Program-made: the position numbers and the translations under genes
Assembly: GCF_008727875.1 (NCBI RefSeq)
Contig: NZ_VTWS01000002.1
Coordinates: 806,001-870,000 of the forward strand
Direction of reading: 5' to 3'
From: Larkinella humicola
GTDB lineage: Bacteria; Bacteroidota; Bacteroidia; Cytophagales; Spirosomataceae
DNA length: 64,000 nt
Notes under the pieces: model-generated
Databases searched by the model: none
The model's input: only the letters and a program-made list of their open reading frames with translations
What the model was told of the DNA's origin: nothing
Shown here: positions 1 to 8,758 of the stretch, piece by piece
How the letters are laid out: each line of letters opens with the position of its first letter
How positions within the stretch are numbered: the stretch's first letter is position 1

Positions 1-566
1 TGGTGCGACGGCGTCACCAGAAACCATTCCAGAAAACCAAGACGGCCAACGTACTGAGTATGAACGATAATGCCGTAAATCTGCGTGGCGGAATACATAA
101 ACACAATGTCCTCGGCCCGGAACCCCAGCAACGCAATCGGCACAAAATAGATAAACCGGTAGAGCGGTTGAAGGACGGAGGAACGGAAACCAACCGTCAG
201 ATTAAACTCCTCAGACGAGTGGTGCGTCACGTGAATGGCCCAGAACAGGCGGCAGAAATGATCGACGCGGTGCAGCCAGTAGAAGGCAAAATCTTCCAGG
301 ATCAGGAGCGTCAGCCAGTACAGCCAGGGCGTTGTTATTTCCGTAATACGATACTGGTAAACCCAGACCAAAACGCCAACATAGAACCCCCGAACCAGCA
401 AATCGAGGCCCATGTTGAGCAGGGTCAGGTAACAATTCTGAAGAATGCCTTTAATGGAGTAATAAGGTCGATGCTGGCAATAGCTCAACACCATCTCTGC
501 GCCAATAATAAGCACATACAGCGGTGTGGAGAGCATGAATAGCAAAGACTCCCGAAATCCAATCAT
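1..566 (-). CDS. Sterol desaturase / fatty acid hydroxylase family protein, 3' end beyond window
   Basis: This is the N-terminal 188 residues of a membrane-bound di-iron hydroxylase; the gene runs off the left edge. The family oxidises lipid C-H bonds using histidine-ligated iron at the membrane face. Visible are several hydrophobic segments (about residues 8-28, 45-70, 80-97), the first His motif HRVDH (99-103) and the second, HVTHH followed by SSEEFN (112-122). The sequence stops at TPSHH, where the third family motif (HxxHH) normally begins. The ATG at the right end is the first in frame and is followed by a hydrophobic segment. The substrate (sterol, fatty acid, carotenoid or ether lipid) cannot be told from this fragment. 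Family assignment is firm; the role is inferred. Confidence 0.85.
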   Translation of the reverse strand, partial: MIGFRESLLFMLSTPLYVLIIGAEMVLSYCQHRPYYSIKGILQNCYLTLLNMGLDLLVRGFYVGVLVWVYQYRITEITTPWLYWLTLLILEDFAFYWLHRVDHFCRLFWAIHVTHHSSEEFNLTVGFRSSVLQPLYRFIYFVPIALLGFRAEDIVFMYSATQIYGIIVHTQYVGRLGFLEWFLVTPSH

Positions 567-688
567 TTTTAAGTGTTACGACGAATACGTCGCAAGTTAC
601 GGCATCGAACTACATTTATAATTGTACTTTGATTAGAAATTCATTAAAAATGAACCTCCTCATTTCGAACTAAAAAAGCGGTTTTTCC

Positions 689-1939
689 CTACCAGCGCAC
701 CTGACCATCACCCACCACTACCCACTTTTCCGTCACGAGTTTTTCGAGGGCGAACGGGCCCCGGGCATGTAATTTCTGCGTCGAAATTCCGATTTCGGCT
801 CCCAGCCCAAATACCCCGCCGTCGGTGAAACGAGTCGAGGCATTGGCATACACGGCAGCCGCGTCCACTTCATTTAGAAACCGGTCGATAGCCGCCGGAT
901 CGCGGGACACAATCGCTTCGGAATGGCGGGACGAATAGGTCTGAATGTGCGACAAAGCCTCTTCTAAACCGCCGACCACTTTAATGGCACATTTATAATC
1001 CAGAAATTCCCGCCCAAAATCGCTCAACTGAGCCGGTTGAAGGGCCGGGTAACCGGCTGACGCTAAGATACGATAAGCCTCCTCATCCGCAAAAACCTCC
1101 ACGTTCCATTTCGTAAAATCCGCCACCAGCATCGGCAGAAATGCCCCCGCAATGGCCTGATCGACCAGCACGCAATCCAGCGAGTTGCAAACCGACGGGC
1201 GCGACACCTTGGCATTCACAACCATATCACGCGCTTTTTCCAGATCAGCCGTCCGTTCAACGTAGGTATGACAAACGCCCGCACCGGTTTCGATGGTGGG
1301 CACGAGTGAATTTTGCCGGACGTACTGAATCAACGAATCGGACCCTCGCGGAATAATAATATCGACATAGCGCGTGGCCGTCAGCAATTCGTTGACGACG
1401 GCCCGGTCGGGGGGCATCAGCGAAACGGCGGCTTCCGGCACGCCAAATTCCGTCAGCACCTGGTGAATCAGCGCCACAATCGCCAGGTTAGAGTGATGCG
1501 CTTCTTTCCCGCCTTTCAGTACGCAGGCATTTCCCGACCGCAGGCAGAGCGAAGCTACATCCAGCGTCACGTTGGGCCGCGACTCATAAATGACGCCCAC
1601 CACGCCCAGCGGAACGGCCAGCTTCCGGAGCTGAAGCCCCTGTTCTATCGTCTTTTCCAGTAAAACCTTTCCGCTCGGATCGGGCAGCACCGCCACCACC
1701 CGCAGGCTTTCCGCCAGATCGCAGATGCGCTTTTCGTTCAGCAACAACCGGTCTTTCTTCGGATCAGCATCCGGCATGGCGTCCAGATCTTTCTGGTTTT
1801 CAGCCAGGATGGTTTTCTGGTTGTCAAGAACCACATCCGCCAGCCGGTTGAGCAGGGCGGTTTTTTGTTCATCGGACAGGCGCCGAACCGAAGCCGAAGC
1901 AAACTTCGTTTCCTGAAGCAGGGGAGTTACTGTATTCAT
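689..1939 (-). CDS. proA: Gamma-glutamyl phosphate reductase
   Basis: ProA reduces gamma-glutamyl phosphate to glutamate-5-semialdehyde with NADPH, the second step of proline synthesis. The 416-residue protein has the full family length and an aldehyde-dehydrogenase-like fold. Typical segments are visible: GVVGVIYESRPNV near 130, the nucleophile context PSVCNS near residue 250, and the C-terminal RFTDGGVFGLGAEIGIST stretch that marks ProA. It lies 14 bp downstream of proB on the same strand, so the two are almost certainly one operon. The ATG start fits homologues, with EQKTALLNRLA following shortly after. Confidence 0.96.
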   Translation of the reverse strand: MNTVTPLLQETKFASASVRRLSDEQKTALLNRLADVVLDNQKTILAENQKDLDAMPDADPKKDRLLLNEKRICDLAESLRVVAVLPDPSGKVLLEKTIEQGLQLRKLAVPLGVVGVIYESRPNVTLDVASLCLRSGNACVLKGGKEAHHSNLAIVALIHQVLTEFGVPEAAVSLMPPDRAVVNELLTATRYVDIIIPRGSDSLIQYVRQNSLVPTIETGAGVCHTYVERTADLEKARDMVVNAKVSRPSVCNSLDCVLVDQAIAGAFLPMLVADFTKWNVEVFADEEAYRILASAGYPALQPAQLSDFGREFLDYKCAIKVVGGLEEALSHIQTYSSRHSEAIVSRDPAAIDRFLNEVDAAAVYANASTRFTDGGVFGLGAEIGISTQKLHARGPFALEKLVTEKWVVVGDGQVRW

Positions 1940-1953
1940 ACAATCCGGTATTT

Positions 1954-2982
1954 TTACAAAAGTACAATATCATTGGCATTTGCCACCTCCACATTTTGCT
2001 GGTTCAATTGTGGCAATAAGTCCGCCGACGACAGGCGCGCGCGGGCTACGGCCACGGTGACCCCGGCTTCGTCACAAATCTCAACGACTTCGCCAGCCGC
2101 AAATTCACCTTCTACCGTCCGAACACCGACGGCCAGCAAACTGTTCCGCCGACCCAAGGCCGCCACCGCGCCCGCATCGACCCGCAGAATTCCGGCCGTC
2201 AGGCTGCCACTGCCGAGCCAGCGTTGCCGAGCCGAGGGCGTGCTCACCTGCGGTTTAAACGTCGTGCCAGTTTCGCCCCGCAACGCCCGCAAAATACCGT
2301 CGGGTTGTTTCAGGCCAAAAATCGTGACCCGGATGCCCATGCGGGTCGCCAGTTTGGCAAAGGTCAGCTTGGACGCCATTCCGCCCAGGCCCAGGGCCGA
2401 TTTTTCATCCCGAACAATCCCGAAAATGGATTCATCGACCCGATCGACCGCCTGGATGATGTGGTTGTCGTTGTCCAGCAAACCGCCAACTGAGGTACAC
2501 AGCATGAGTGTCGAAGCCCCAAACCCGACGGCCATGAGCGTGGCCAGTTCGTCATTGTCCGAAAACTTCAGTTCCCGGTCGCTCACGACGTCGTTTTCAT
2601 TCGCAATGGGAATAATGCCGTTTTTCCACAATTCCTGCACGGTTTCCTTGAGCTGGAGAAACTGCTGCCGGTCGGCAAAGTGATGGCGTTCGCAGAGAGT
2701 TTGCGCAATTGGGATGTTATAGTCGGAAAAATAGCGGTTATACACATTGAGCAACAGCAGATTACCCACGGCGGCCGCAGCTTTCCGCTGGGCTATTTCA
2801 CCCCGGTAGCCTTCGATCAGCCCTTTTCCGGCACCCACCGCGCCCGACGACACCAGAACAATGTGGTACGACTGACGCAATTCGGCCACCTGCCGGGCAA
2901 TGTCGGCAATTACAGCTTCATCGAGCGAACCGTCCGGCTGGGTAATCGATGCCGTACCGAATTTAATGACTAAAACTGACAC
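1954..2982 (-). CDS. proB: Glutamate 5-kinase
   Basis: ProB phosphorylates glutamate to gamma-glutamyl phosphate, the committed and usually proline-inhibited step of proline synthesis. The 342-residue protein has an N-terminal amino-acid-kinase domain (about 1-235) with KFGTASI, the glycine loop VSSGAVGAGKG and the IPIANENDVVS and SDNDELA segments. A C-terminal PUA domain (about 262-340) follows. The start codon is GTG, chosen because it places the conserved VIKFGTASIT strand at the very N terminus. proA follows after 14 bp. A TAnnTTTG-type promoter box lies about 65 bp upstream. Confidence 0.95.
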   Translation of the reverse strand: MSVLVIKFGTASITQPDGSLDEAVIADIARQVAELRQSYHIVLVSSGAVGAGKGLIEGYRGEIAQRKAAAAVGNLLLLNVYNRYFSDYNIPIAQTLCERHHFADRQQFLQLKETVQELWKNGIIPIANENDVVSDRELKFSDNDELATLMAVGFGASTLMLCTSVGGLLDNDNHIIQAVDRVDESIFGIVRDEKSALGLGGMASKLTFAKLATRMGIRVTIFGLKQPDGILRALRGETGTTFKPQVSTPSARQRWLGSGSLTAGILRVDAGAVAALGRRNSLLAVGVRTVEGEFAAGEVVEICDEAGVTVAVARARLSSADLLPQLNQQNVEVANANDIVLL

Positions 2983-3045
2983 GCTTGAACTGGATTAAGA
3001 GACTAAACTAAAGTGACGTTACGGGCGATGAAGTGAAAGAAGGGG

Positions 3046-3053
3046 CAAAAATA
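3046..3053 (-). promoter_or_regulatory. Candidate -7 promoter box for proBA
   Basis: On the minus strand this reads TATTTTTG, an exact match to the Bacteroidota -7 consensus TAnnTTTG, upstream of the proB GTG. No clear -33 TTTG is visible at the expected distance, so the call rests on the -7 box and its position. Confidence 0.4.
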
Positions 3054-3126
3054 CGAAAGATTCCGCCAGACCGCGCGAATCGGCCGAAATCGGGGACAGA
3101 AAACCGTGGGGGAACGAAAGACGCTA

Positions 3127-3753
3127 TTAATCCGGCTGATTTTTGAAAAGATGCGCCAGCACCGGCTCCGTAAAATTGGCTTTTTTTTGCAGCGTTTGCT
3201 TCAACCGCTTCATGTATTCCGGTCGTGGAATTTCAATGGCACCAAACCGCCGGACATTATCGTTGATAAATTGAGTGTCCAGCAACTCAAATTGTTGTTT
3301 TCTCAAGATTTCAATCAGGTAGTGGAACGCTACTTTTGAGGCATTTGGCACCTGATAAAACATCGATTCACCAAAAAAAGCCGCTCCCAGCGCAACCCCA
3401 TAAAGACCGCCAACCAGACCATTATCGATATACGTTTCAACGCTGTGGGCCATTCCCATCTGGTGCAACTCCACATACGCTTCGATAATTTCTTCGGAAA
3501 TCCAGGTGCCGTCATTTTCGGAACGGGGCAGCGCACACTTTCGCATAACCTGCTCGAAGTCAGTATTAATTCGAACTTCGAACACTTTTTTATTCAGGAT
3601 AGGCCGCAGTGATTTAGCGGGTTGGTAGGTATCGAGGGGAATGATGGCACGGGGGTCGGGGGAATACCAATATAGCGTATTGTCCGTGTCGGCCATCGGA
3701 AAGATACCATTGATGTAGCCATAAATCAGGTCATCAGAAGACAGACGATACAT
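3127..3753 (-). CDS. aat: Leucyl/phenylalanyl-tRNA--protein transferase
   Basis: Aat transfers Leu or Phe from charged tRNA to proteins with N-terminal Lys/Arg, marking them for ClpS/ClpAP degradation by the N-end rule. The open frame extends 66 codons further upstream, but homologues begin close to LSSDDLIYGYINGIFPMAD. The ATG of MYRLSS was therefore chosen, giving 208 residues. Family hallmarks are GIFPMAD...YWYSPDPRAIIPLD near the N terminus, WISEEIIEAYVELH, and GLYGVALGAAFFGESMF, all in the usual order. A good -7 box sits about 25 bp upstream of this start, which supports it. It appears to be a single-gene unit. Confidence 0.94.
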   Translation of the reverse strand: MYRLSSDDLIYGYINGIFPMADTDNTLYWYSPDPRAIIPLDTYQPAKSLRPILNKKVFEVRINTDFEQVMRKCALPRSENDGTWISEEIIEAYVELHQMGMAHSVETYIDNGLVGGLYGVALGAAFFGESMFYQVPNASKVAFHYLIEILRKQQFELLDTQFINDNVRRFGAIEIPRPEYMKRLKQTLQKKANFTEPVLAHLFKNQPD

Positions 3754-3776
3754 GGAGATTCGCGAAGGTTCTCCAA

Positions 3777-3784
3777 CAAATATA
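3777..3784 (-). promoter_or_regulatory. Candidate -7 promoter box for aat
   Basis: The minus strand reads TATATTTG, an exact TAnnTTTG match, 23 bp upstream of the chosen aat ATG. It lies inside the longer open frame, which argues that the upstream Met codons are not used. The region expected to hold the -33 element is T-rich without a clean TTTG. Confidence 0.45.
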
Positions 3785-4117
3785 TAAAAATATTGGTTTG
3801 TAAAAAATGGCACGATTACTGAACGTTTCTGCAAAATTATCGTTATTTTATTGCACAAGCGGAACAATTCCTTTATCATTGTCCCGCTTTTTGGCAAACA
3901 CAAAAATGGCAACACGCGTCTATCTACCGACATTCTACCACACAACGCCATTTCGGTTCAGGTCCGAAAGGACCCGACCTAATTGCTTGCCTATGCGGTG
4001 AGCATCCGCTCCTGCGGTTCAGCCCTTTCTTATTTTTATTTATCAACAAACTTTTTTGATCACACGATCCAACCGGTTATCCGCCGGACAAGGGTGCCTT
4101 CATTCGATCAAACGACG

Positions 4118-4825
4118 ATGATTTCAGAAGTAAACAACGATACATACGTAGTTCAGGTGGCCGATGAAAACCACCTTCAACTGGCCGAAGCGATCTGCAA
4201 AGAAATGGAGGAAAGCGCGAAGGCCCGGGGAACAGGCATTGCCAAACGCTCGCCTTTGTACCTGATGGAGAAGATGCTGGAAGGCAAGGCGATTGTGGCA
4301 ACGACAAAAACCGGCGAATGGGTGGGTTTTTGTTACATCGAGACCTGGCAGCACGGCAAGTTCGTCGCCAATTCGGGCCTGATCGTCCATTCTTCTTTTC
4401 GGAAGAGCGGCATTGCCACGCGCATCAAAAACGAAGCCTTCAAGCTTTCACGCAAGAAATATCCCGATGCCAAAATCATCGGCTTAACGACCAGCCTGGC
4501 GGTGATGAAGATCAATTCAGATCTGGGCTACGAACCCGTGACATTCAGCGAATTACCGGCGGATGATGCGTTCTGGAAAGGCTGTTCGAGCTGTGTCAAT
4601 TATGATATTCTGACCCGGACCAACCGGAAACACTGCCTCTGTACGGGCATGTTGTATGATCCCGAGCAGCACAAAAAGACGGAAGAGAAAACCGAAAAGT
4701 GGAATTTTCTGAAGGAATCGAAGCTGTATGAACGTTGGATGCGCATCAAGCAGCGCATTCTGATGCGTTTTCAGGATCGCCCCCGGACGAGGAAACCCGA
4801 ACGCGAGTTGGAAACCGTCGGGTAA
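4118..4825 (+). CDS. GNAT-family N-acetyltransferase next to argG
   Basis: This 235-residue protein has a GNAT acetyltransferase core (about 10-145) with the acetyl-CoA loop RKSGIA (95-100). After the core comes a Cys/His cluster, C156-x2-C159-x12-H172-C173-x-C175, that looks like a small metal site, then a charged helical tail. The frame is open 45 codons upstream, but the ATG of MISEVNN gives a normal N terminus. Its position directly ahead of argG, with argC further on, suggests a role in arginine synthesis, for example forming N-acylglutamate. I recall GNAT genes in this place in other Bacteroidota; the substrate is inferred, not shown. A hairpin with a T-tract follows the stop codon. Confidence 0.8.
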   Translation: MISEVNNDTYVVQVADENHLQLAEAICKEMEESAKARGTGIAKRSPLYLMEKMLEGKAIVATTKTGEWVGFCYIETWQHGKFVANSGLIVHSSFRKSGIATRIKNEAFKLSRKKYPDAKIIGLTTSLAVMKINSDLGYEPVTFSELPADDAFWKGCSSCVNYDILTRTNRKHCLCTGMLYDPEQHKKTEEKTEKWNFLKESKLYERWMRIKQRILMRFQDRPRTRKPERELETVG

Positions 4826-4860
4826 TAAAGTCATTGTAAAGGTATTCAAGTGATTTTAAG

Positions 4861-4893
4861 TCCCTTTCGGCGGTCGGCTGGAAGGGATTTTTT
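4861..4893 (+). terminator. Rho-independent terminator after the GNAT gene
   Basis: TCCCTT pairs with AAGGGA across a 15-nt loop and is followed directly by six T residues. The T-tract runs into the -7 box assigned to argG, so termination and re-initiation are closely packed here. Confidence 0.5.
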
Positions 4894-4900
4894 AGTTTTG
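4893..4900 (+). promoter_or_regulatory. Candidate -7 promoter box for argG
   Basis: TAGTTTTG matches TAnnTTTG exactly, about 80 bp ahead of the argG ATG, and overlaps the end of the preceding T-tract. No convincing -33 TTTG was seen. Confidence 0.45.
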
Positions 4901-4979
4901 TGTCTTACATACAATCTGAGCTGTCCCCAATCCGGTCAGATCAGCCCTTTTCGTTCCATACGTCCCACAGTTCACCGTG

Positions 4980-6185
4980 ATGTCTCAACAGAAAAAAGTA
5001 GTTCTTGCGTTTAGCGGAGGTCTCGACACCTCGTTTTGTGTTAAATACTTATCCGAAGATCTGGGGTATGAAATCTACTCCGTGCTGGTCGATACCGGCG
5101 GTTTTTCGGAGGCCGATTTGAAAACCATCGAAGACCGGGCCTATTCGCTGGGCGTGAAGCACCATACCGCCATCGCCAAAACCGACGATTACTACCAGCA
5201 ATGTTTAAAATACCTGGTGTATGGTAACGTACTGAAAAACAACACCTACCCCCTGAGCGTCAGCGCCGAGCGGATTTTTCAGGCCATCGCCGTCGCCGAA
5301 TATGCCAAATCCATCGGTGCCAATGCCATTGCACACGGCAGCACCGGCGCAGGCAACGACCAGGTACGGTTCGATATGGCGTTCCGGATCATTGCCCCCG
5401 ACGCCGAAATCATCACGCCCATCCGCGACCTGCGGCTGTCGCGCGAAGCGGAAATCGACTACCTGAAAGCCAAGGGCGTGGAGCAGGAATGGCACAAAGC
5501 CGCCTATTCCATCAACAAAGGCTTGTGGGGAACCTCCGTGGGCGGTCGCGAAACGCTGACTTCCAACGGTTTTCTGCCCGAATCGGCCTGGCCGACGCAG
5601 GTGACCAAAACCGAACCGGAGCAAATCACGCTGCATTTCGAAGCGGGTGAACTGAAAGGCATCGGTGACGAACCCGTCGGTGATCCCGTTCAGGCCATTC
5701 AACAACTGACGGCGCTGGCCGGGCCGTTTGGCATTGGCCGCGATATTCACGTCGGCGACACCATCATCGGCATTAAAGGCCGGGTCGGTTTTGAAGCTCC
5801 GGCTCCGCTGATTATCCTGAAAGCGCACCACGCCATCGAAAAGCACGTGCTGACCAAATGGCAGCAATACTGGAAAGATCAACTGGCCAACTGGTACGGC
5901 ACAATGCTGCACGAAGGCCAGTTTCTGGACCCCGTCATGCGGAACATCGAAACCTTCCTGACCGATACCCAAACCCACGTCACGGGTAAAGTGCACGTTT
6001 TGCTGGCCCCCTATCGGTTCCAGGTGCTCGGCATCGAATCGCCGTTCGACCTGATGTCGTCCGCATTCGGCAGCTACGGCGAAATGAACAACGCCTGGAC
6101 CGGCGAGGATGTCCGTGGCTTCTCGAAAGTGATGTCGAATCAGTTGATGATTTATGGGAAAGTGAAGGAAAGCGCAAACAAATAA
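4980..6185 (+). CDS. argG: Argininosuccinate synthase
   Basis: ArgG joins citrulline and aspartate using ATP to make argininosuccinate, the penultimate arginine step. The 401-residue length is normal. The N-terminal ATP-pyrophosphatase loop VLAFSGGLDTSFCVKYL, the GSTGAGNDQVRF motif (about 120) and LWGTSVGGRE are all present. The open frame begins one codon earlier at GTG, but the ATG is preferred because the conserved N terminus starts immediately after it. It heads a same-strand run with a glycosyltransferase and argC. The 100-bp gap to the next gene holds a 20-bp perfect inverted repeat. Confidence 0.96.
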   Translation: MSQQKKVVLAFSGGLDTSFCVKYLSEDLGYEIYSVLVDTGGFSEADLKTIEDRAYSLGVKHHTAIAKTDDYYQQCLKYLVYGNVLKNNTYPLSVSAERIFQAIAVAEYAKSIGANAIAHGSTGAGNDQVRFDMAFRIIAPDAEIITPIRDLRLSREAEIDYLKAKGVEQEWHKAAYSINKGLWGTSVGGRETLTSNGFLPESAWPTQVTKTEPEQITLHFEAGELKGIGDEPVGDPVQAIQQLTALAGPFGIGRDIHVGDTIIGIKGRVGFEAPAPLIILKAHHAIEKHVLTKWQQYWKDQLANWYGTMLHEGQFLDPVMRNIETFLTDTQTHVTGKVHVLLAPYRFQVLGIESPFDLMSSAFGSYGEMNNAWTGEDVRGFSKVMSNQLMIYGKVKESANK

Positions 6186-6194
6186 TAAATGTAG

Positions 6195-6262
6195 AATGTA
6201 AAATGATGAATGTACAAGTGCGTGGTGTCGCTCTAACACTTTTACATTCATCATTTTACATT
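6195..6262. repeat. Inverted repeat, 20-bp perfect arms, between argG and the glycosyltransferase
   Basis: AATGTAAAATGATGAATGTA is exactly matched by its reverse complement 28 nt further on. The unit TTTACATT recurs again just beyond the right arm. There is no T-tract, so it is not a simple terminator. Its right flank abuts the TTG start of the next gene, so it could affect that gene's translation or the stability of the message. Confidence 0.7.
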
Positions 6263-6285
6263 TGCTATTTTACATTCCTTAAAAT

Positions 6286-7536
6286 TTGAACGTAATCATC
6301 GACGCCAGCCTTCCGGGTATTGGCTTTTACCACCGTCAGGCCAAAACGGGCGTGAGTCGCGTAGCCGAGCAATTGGTGAAGGGACTGCTTGCCTCGGAGC
6401 AGGTGCAGCTTTCGCTGGCTGCGCCGACCAACCAGGCCGAAACGTTGCGGTATGCGCGGGAAACCTTCGGGACACAGGCTCCGCCCTTGATCAACCGCCC
6501 GGTCGAACAGCGGTGGGCGAAGCTGGAAAACGCCCTGCTCGGTCCGTTTGCGCCCCAAAGTATGCCCTCGAAGGTGATTCGGCAGGTTTTTTACCGATCC
6601 CGAAAAGCGTTGAAGGGCGAACAGGCCCGGTTTTCGGCAGAACGGCTGCCGAACGGCGCCATTTACCATTCGCCGTTTTTTGCCATTCCGGACGACATTG
6701 GACGAATGCCACACGTTCGCAAGGTGCTGACGGTACATGATTTGATTCCCATTCACCACCCCGAATGGTTTCCGGCGGGTGAGCGGGCGGTCAAAGAGGC
6801 AATCCAGAACCTGCCCAAAGACGCGCACGTCGTCACCGTTTCCGAAGCGACGAAAGTGGATTTTTGCCAGTTTACCGGTTTTGATCCGACCCGCGTAACG
6901 CCCATTCATCTGGCGGCTTCAAAAACGCTGTTTTATCCGGTAACCGATGCCGCGCGAATCAAAGCCACGCAGCAACGCTTCGGCCTGGGCGACGAACCGT
7001 ATCTGCTCAGTCTGGCCACCCTCGAACCGCGCAAAAACCTCGATCACCTCATCCGCTGTTTTGTTCAACTGGCCGAAAGCGGGGAGCTGCCGACGGAAGT
7101 GAAGCTGGTATTGGTCGGTACGAAAGGCTGGAAAATGGATCAGGTTTTGAGCGAAATCGCAAAGAACGACAAGATTCGGTCGCGGCTGGTTTTCACCGGT
7201 TTTGTGCCTGACGAAGACCTGGCCGCTATGTATTCCGGTGCCCTGGCCTTCGTATATCCATCCCTGTTCGAAGGCTTTGGATTGCCGCCGTTAGAAGCCA
7301 TGCAATGCGGTTTACCGGTGATTACCTCGAACGTTTCGTCACTGCCCGAAGTGGTTGGCGATGCGGCCATTCAGGTGTCACCTACCGACGCCGACGCGCT
7401 CGCCCAGGCCATGCTGACGGTGGTTCGGTCGGCCGATTTACGCAACGAATTAGCAACCCAAGCGCTCCGGCGGGCACAATTGTTCTCGTGGGAACGTTTC
7501 ACCAGTGAGCACATCAGGCTCTACCAGACATTATGA
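6286..7536 (+). CDS. GT4-type glycosyltransferase inside the arginine gene cluster
   Basis: A 416-residue GT-B fold glycosyltransferase of family 4. The C-terminal donor domain shows [46 protein letters not shown] and the EX7E region [22 protein letters not shown], typical of GDP- or UDP-sugar transferases of surface polysaccharide assembly. The start is TTG: an in-frame TAA lies one codon upstream and the conserved [14 protein letters not shown] strand follows at once. The stop overlaps argC by ATGA, so the two are translationally coupled. An arginine operon is an odd place for it; it may simply be a passenger. Acceptor and product are unknown. Confidence 0.88.
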   Translation: MNVIIDASLPGIGFYHRQAKTGVSRVAEQLVKGLLASEQVQLSLAAPTNQAETLRYARETFGTQAPPLINRPVEQRWAKLENALLGPFAPQSMPSKVIRQVFYRSRKALKGEQARFSAERLPNGAIYHSPFFAIPDDIGRMPHVRKVLTVHDLIPIHHPEWFPAGERAVKEAIQNLPKDAHVVTVSEATKVDFCQFTGFDPTRVTPIHLAASKTLFYPVTDAARIKATQQRFGLGDEPYLLSLATLEPRKNLDHLIRCFVQLAESGELPTEVKLVLVGTKGWKMDQVLSEIAKNDKIRSRLVFTGFVPDEDLAAMYSGALAFVYPSLFEGFGLPPLEAMQCGLPVITSNVSSLPEVVGDAAIQVSPTDADALAQAMLTVVRSADLRNELATQALRRAQLFSWERFTSEHIRLYQTL

Positions 7537-8516
7537 CTAAACTACGTATCGGGATTATCGGCGGAGCGGGCTACACGGGTGGCGAGTTGCTGCGCATCCT
7601 CATCAACCACCCCAACGCCGAAATTGCCTTTGTCCACAGCAAAAGCCAGGCAGGAAAACCGGTTTACAACACCCACACGGATTTACTGGGCGACACCGAT
7701 CTGACTTTTTCCGGAGACGACACCCGCGACCTGGTCAACCAGGCCAACCTCTCTGTGATTTTTCTCTGCTCCGGCCACGGCGAATCCGCGAAGTTTCTGG
7801 CGGAAAATCCGATCCCGGAAACGCTGAAAGTAATTGATTTGAGCACCGATTTCCGCGATCAGTCGAACGGCTTTGTATACGGTTTGCCCGAACTGCAACG
7901 CGAACGCATCCAATCCGCAACCAAAATCGCGAACCCCGGTTGTTTTGCCACCAGCATTCAACTCGCTTTGCTCCCCCTGGCGCAGGCCGGGCTGCTCTCG
8001 GAGGCCGTTCAGGTGAGCGCCATCACCGGCTCCACCGGCGCGGGACAATCATTAAGCCCAACCACGCATTTCACCTGGCGGAACAACAACGTTTCGATTT
8101 ACAAAGCCTTTACGCACCAGCACCTGACGGAAATCCGCCAGAGTCTGACTGCCTTGCAACCCGGTTTTGATCAGCCGATCCACTTTGTTCCGTACCGGGG
8201 CGACTTCACCCGCGGCATCATGGCCAACGTCTATACGCCCTTTGCCGGGAGCCTTGACGAAGCCCGTCAGCTTTTTGACACCTACTACCGCAGCCACCCG
8301 TTTACGCACCTCAGCAACATGCCGGTGGATGTGAAGCAGGTTGTCAACACCAACAAATGCCTGATTCACCTGGAAAAACACGACGGTCAGTTGCTCATCA
8401 GCAGTGTGATCGATAACCTGACCAAAGGCGCATCGGGGCATGCCGTTCAAAATATGAATCTGCTGTTCGGGTTGCCGGAAGATACGGGACTGCGACTGAA
8501 AGCCGTTGCGTTTTAA
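7533..8516 (+). CDS. argC: N-acetyl-gamma-glutamyl-phosphate reductase
   Basis: ArgC reduces N-acylglutamyl phosphate to the semialdehyde in ornithine synthesis, using NADPH. The 327-residue protein opens with the Rossmann motif GIIGGAGYTGGELLRIL and carries the catalytic-Cys signature IANPGCFATSIQLAL near residue 135. Some Bacteroidota use succinylated rather than acetylated intermediates, and the sequence alone does not tell which applies here. Its ATG overlaps the stop of the glycosyltransferase. A strong terminator follows 11 bp after the stop, so argC ends the transcript; argD, argB and argF are not in the window. Confidence 0.95.
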   Translation: MTKLRIGIIGGAGYTGGELLRILINHPNAEIAFVHSKSQAGKPVYNTHTDLLGDTDLTFSGDDTRDLVNQANLSVIFLCSGHGESAKFLAENPIPETLKVIDLSTDFRDQSNGFVYGLPELQRERIQSATKIANPGCFATSIQLALLPLAQAGLLSEAVQVSAITGSTGAGQSLSPTTHFTWRNNNVSIYKAFTHQHLTEIRQSLTALQPGFDQPIHFVPYRGDFTRGIMANVYTPFAGSLDEARQLFDTYYRSHPFTHLSNMPVDVKQVVNTNKCLIHLEKHDGQLLISSVIDNLTKGASGHAVQNMNLLFGLPEDTGLRLKAVAF

Positions 8517-8527
8517 CTTTCTCAGGG

Positions 8528-8558
8528 GGCCGGATCACACAAAATCCGGCCTTTTTTT
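8528..8558 (+). terminator. Rho-independent terminator after argC
   Basis: The perfect 8-bp stem GGCCGGAT / ATCCGGCC with an 8-nt loop is followed by seven T residues. This is a textbook intrinsic terminator closing the argG-argC unit. Confidence 0.88.
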
Positions 8559-8620
8559 GTGAGTTATTGGCTCTACACCGCCAGTTACCGACTCCCGCTG
8601 GCCGACGGTCTCGAAGCCTG

Positions 8621-8628
8621 TATCTTTG
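8621..8628 (+). promoter_or_regulatory. Candidate -7 promoter box for the acyl-CoA ligase gene
   Basis: TATCTTTG matches TAnnTTTG and lies about 130 bp ahead of the ligase start in otherwise gene-free sequence. The same octamer occurs ahead of the UbiA gene at 32968. No clear -33 box is visible. Confidence 0.4.
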
Positions 8629-8758
8629 TGTTCATACGTAACCGACACAACAAAGAAACCTGACCGTCGTTGATCTTCATTTAAACGCGGACGAAAGTCC
8701 GTGGGTGCGTAGGTGGTTTGAAGTTTTGTCTTATTTTTACAAAAAACATTCTAATCCC

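Noticed and set aside
3-542. 179-residue plus-strand open frame at the left edge
   Set aside because: It is antisense to the fatty acid hydroxylase, whose His motifs are intact; the plus-strand translation is Gln/Asn/Arg-rich with no domain.
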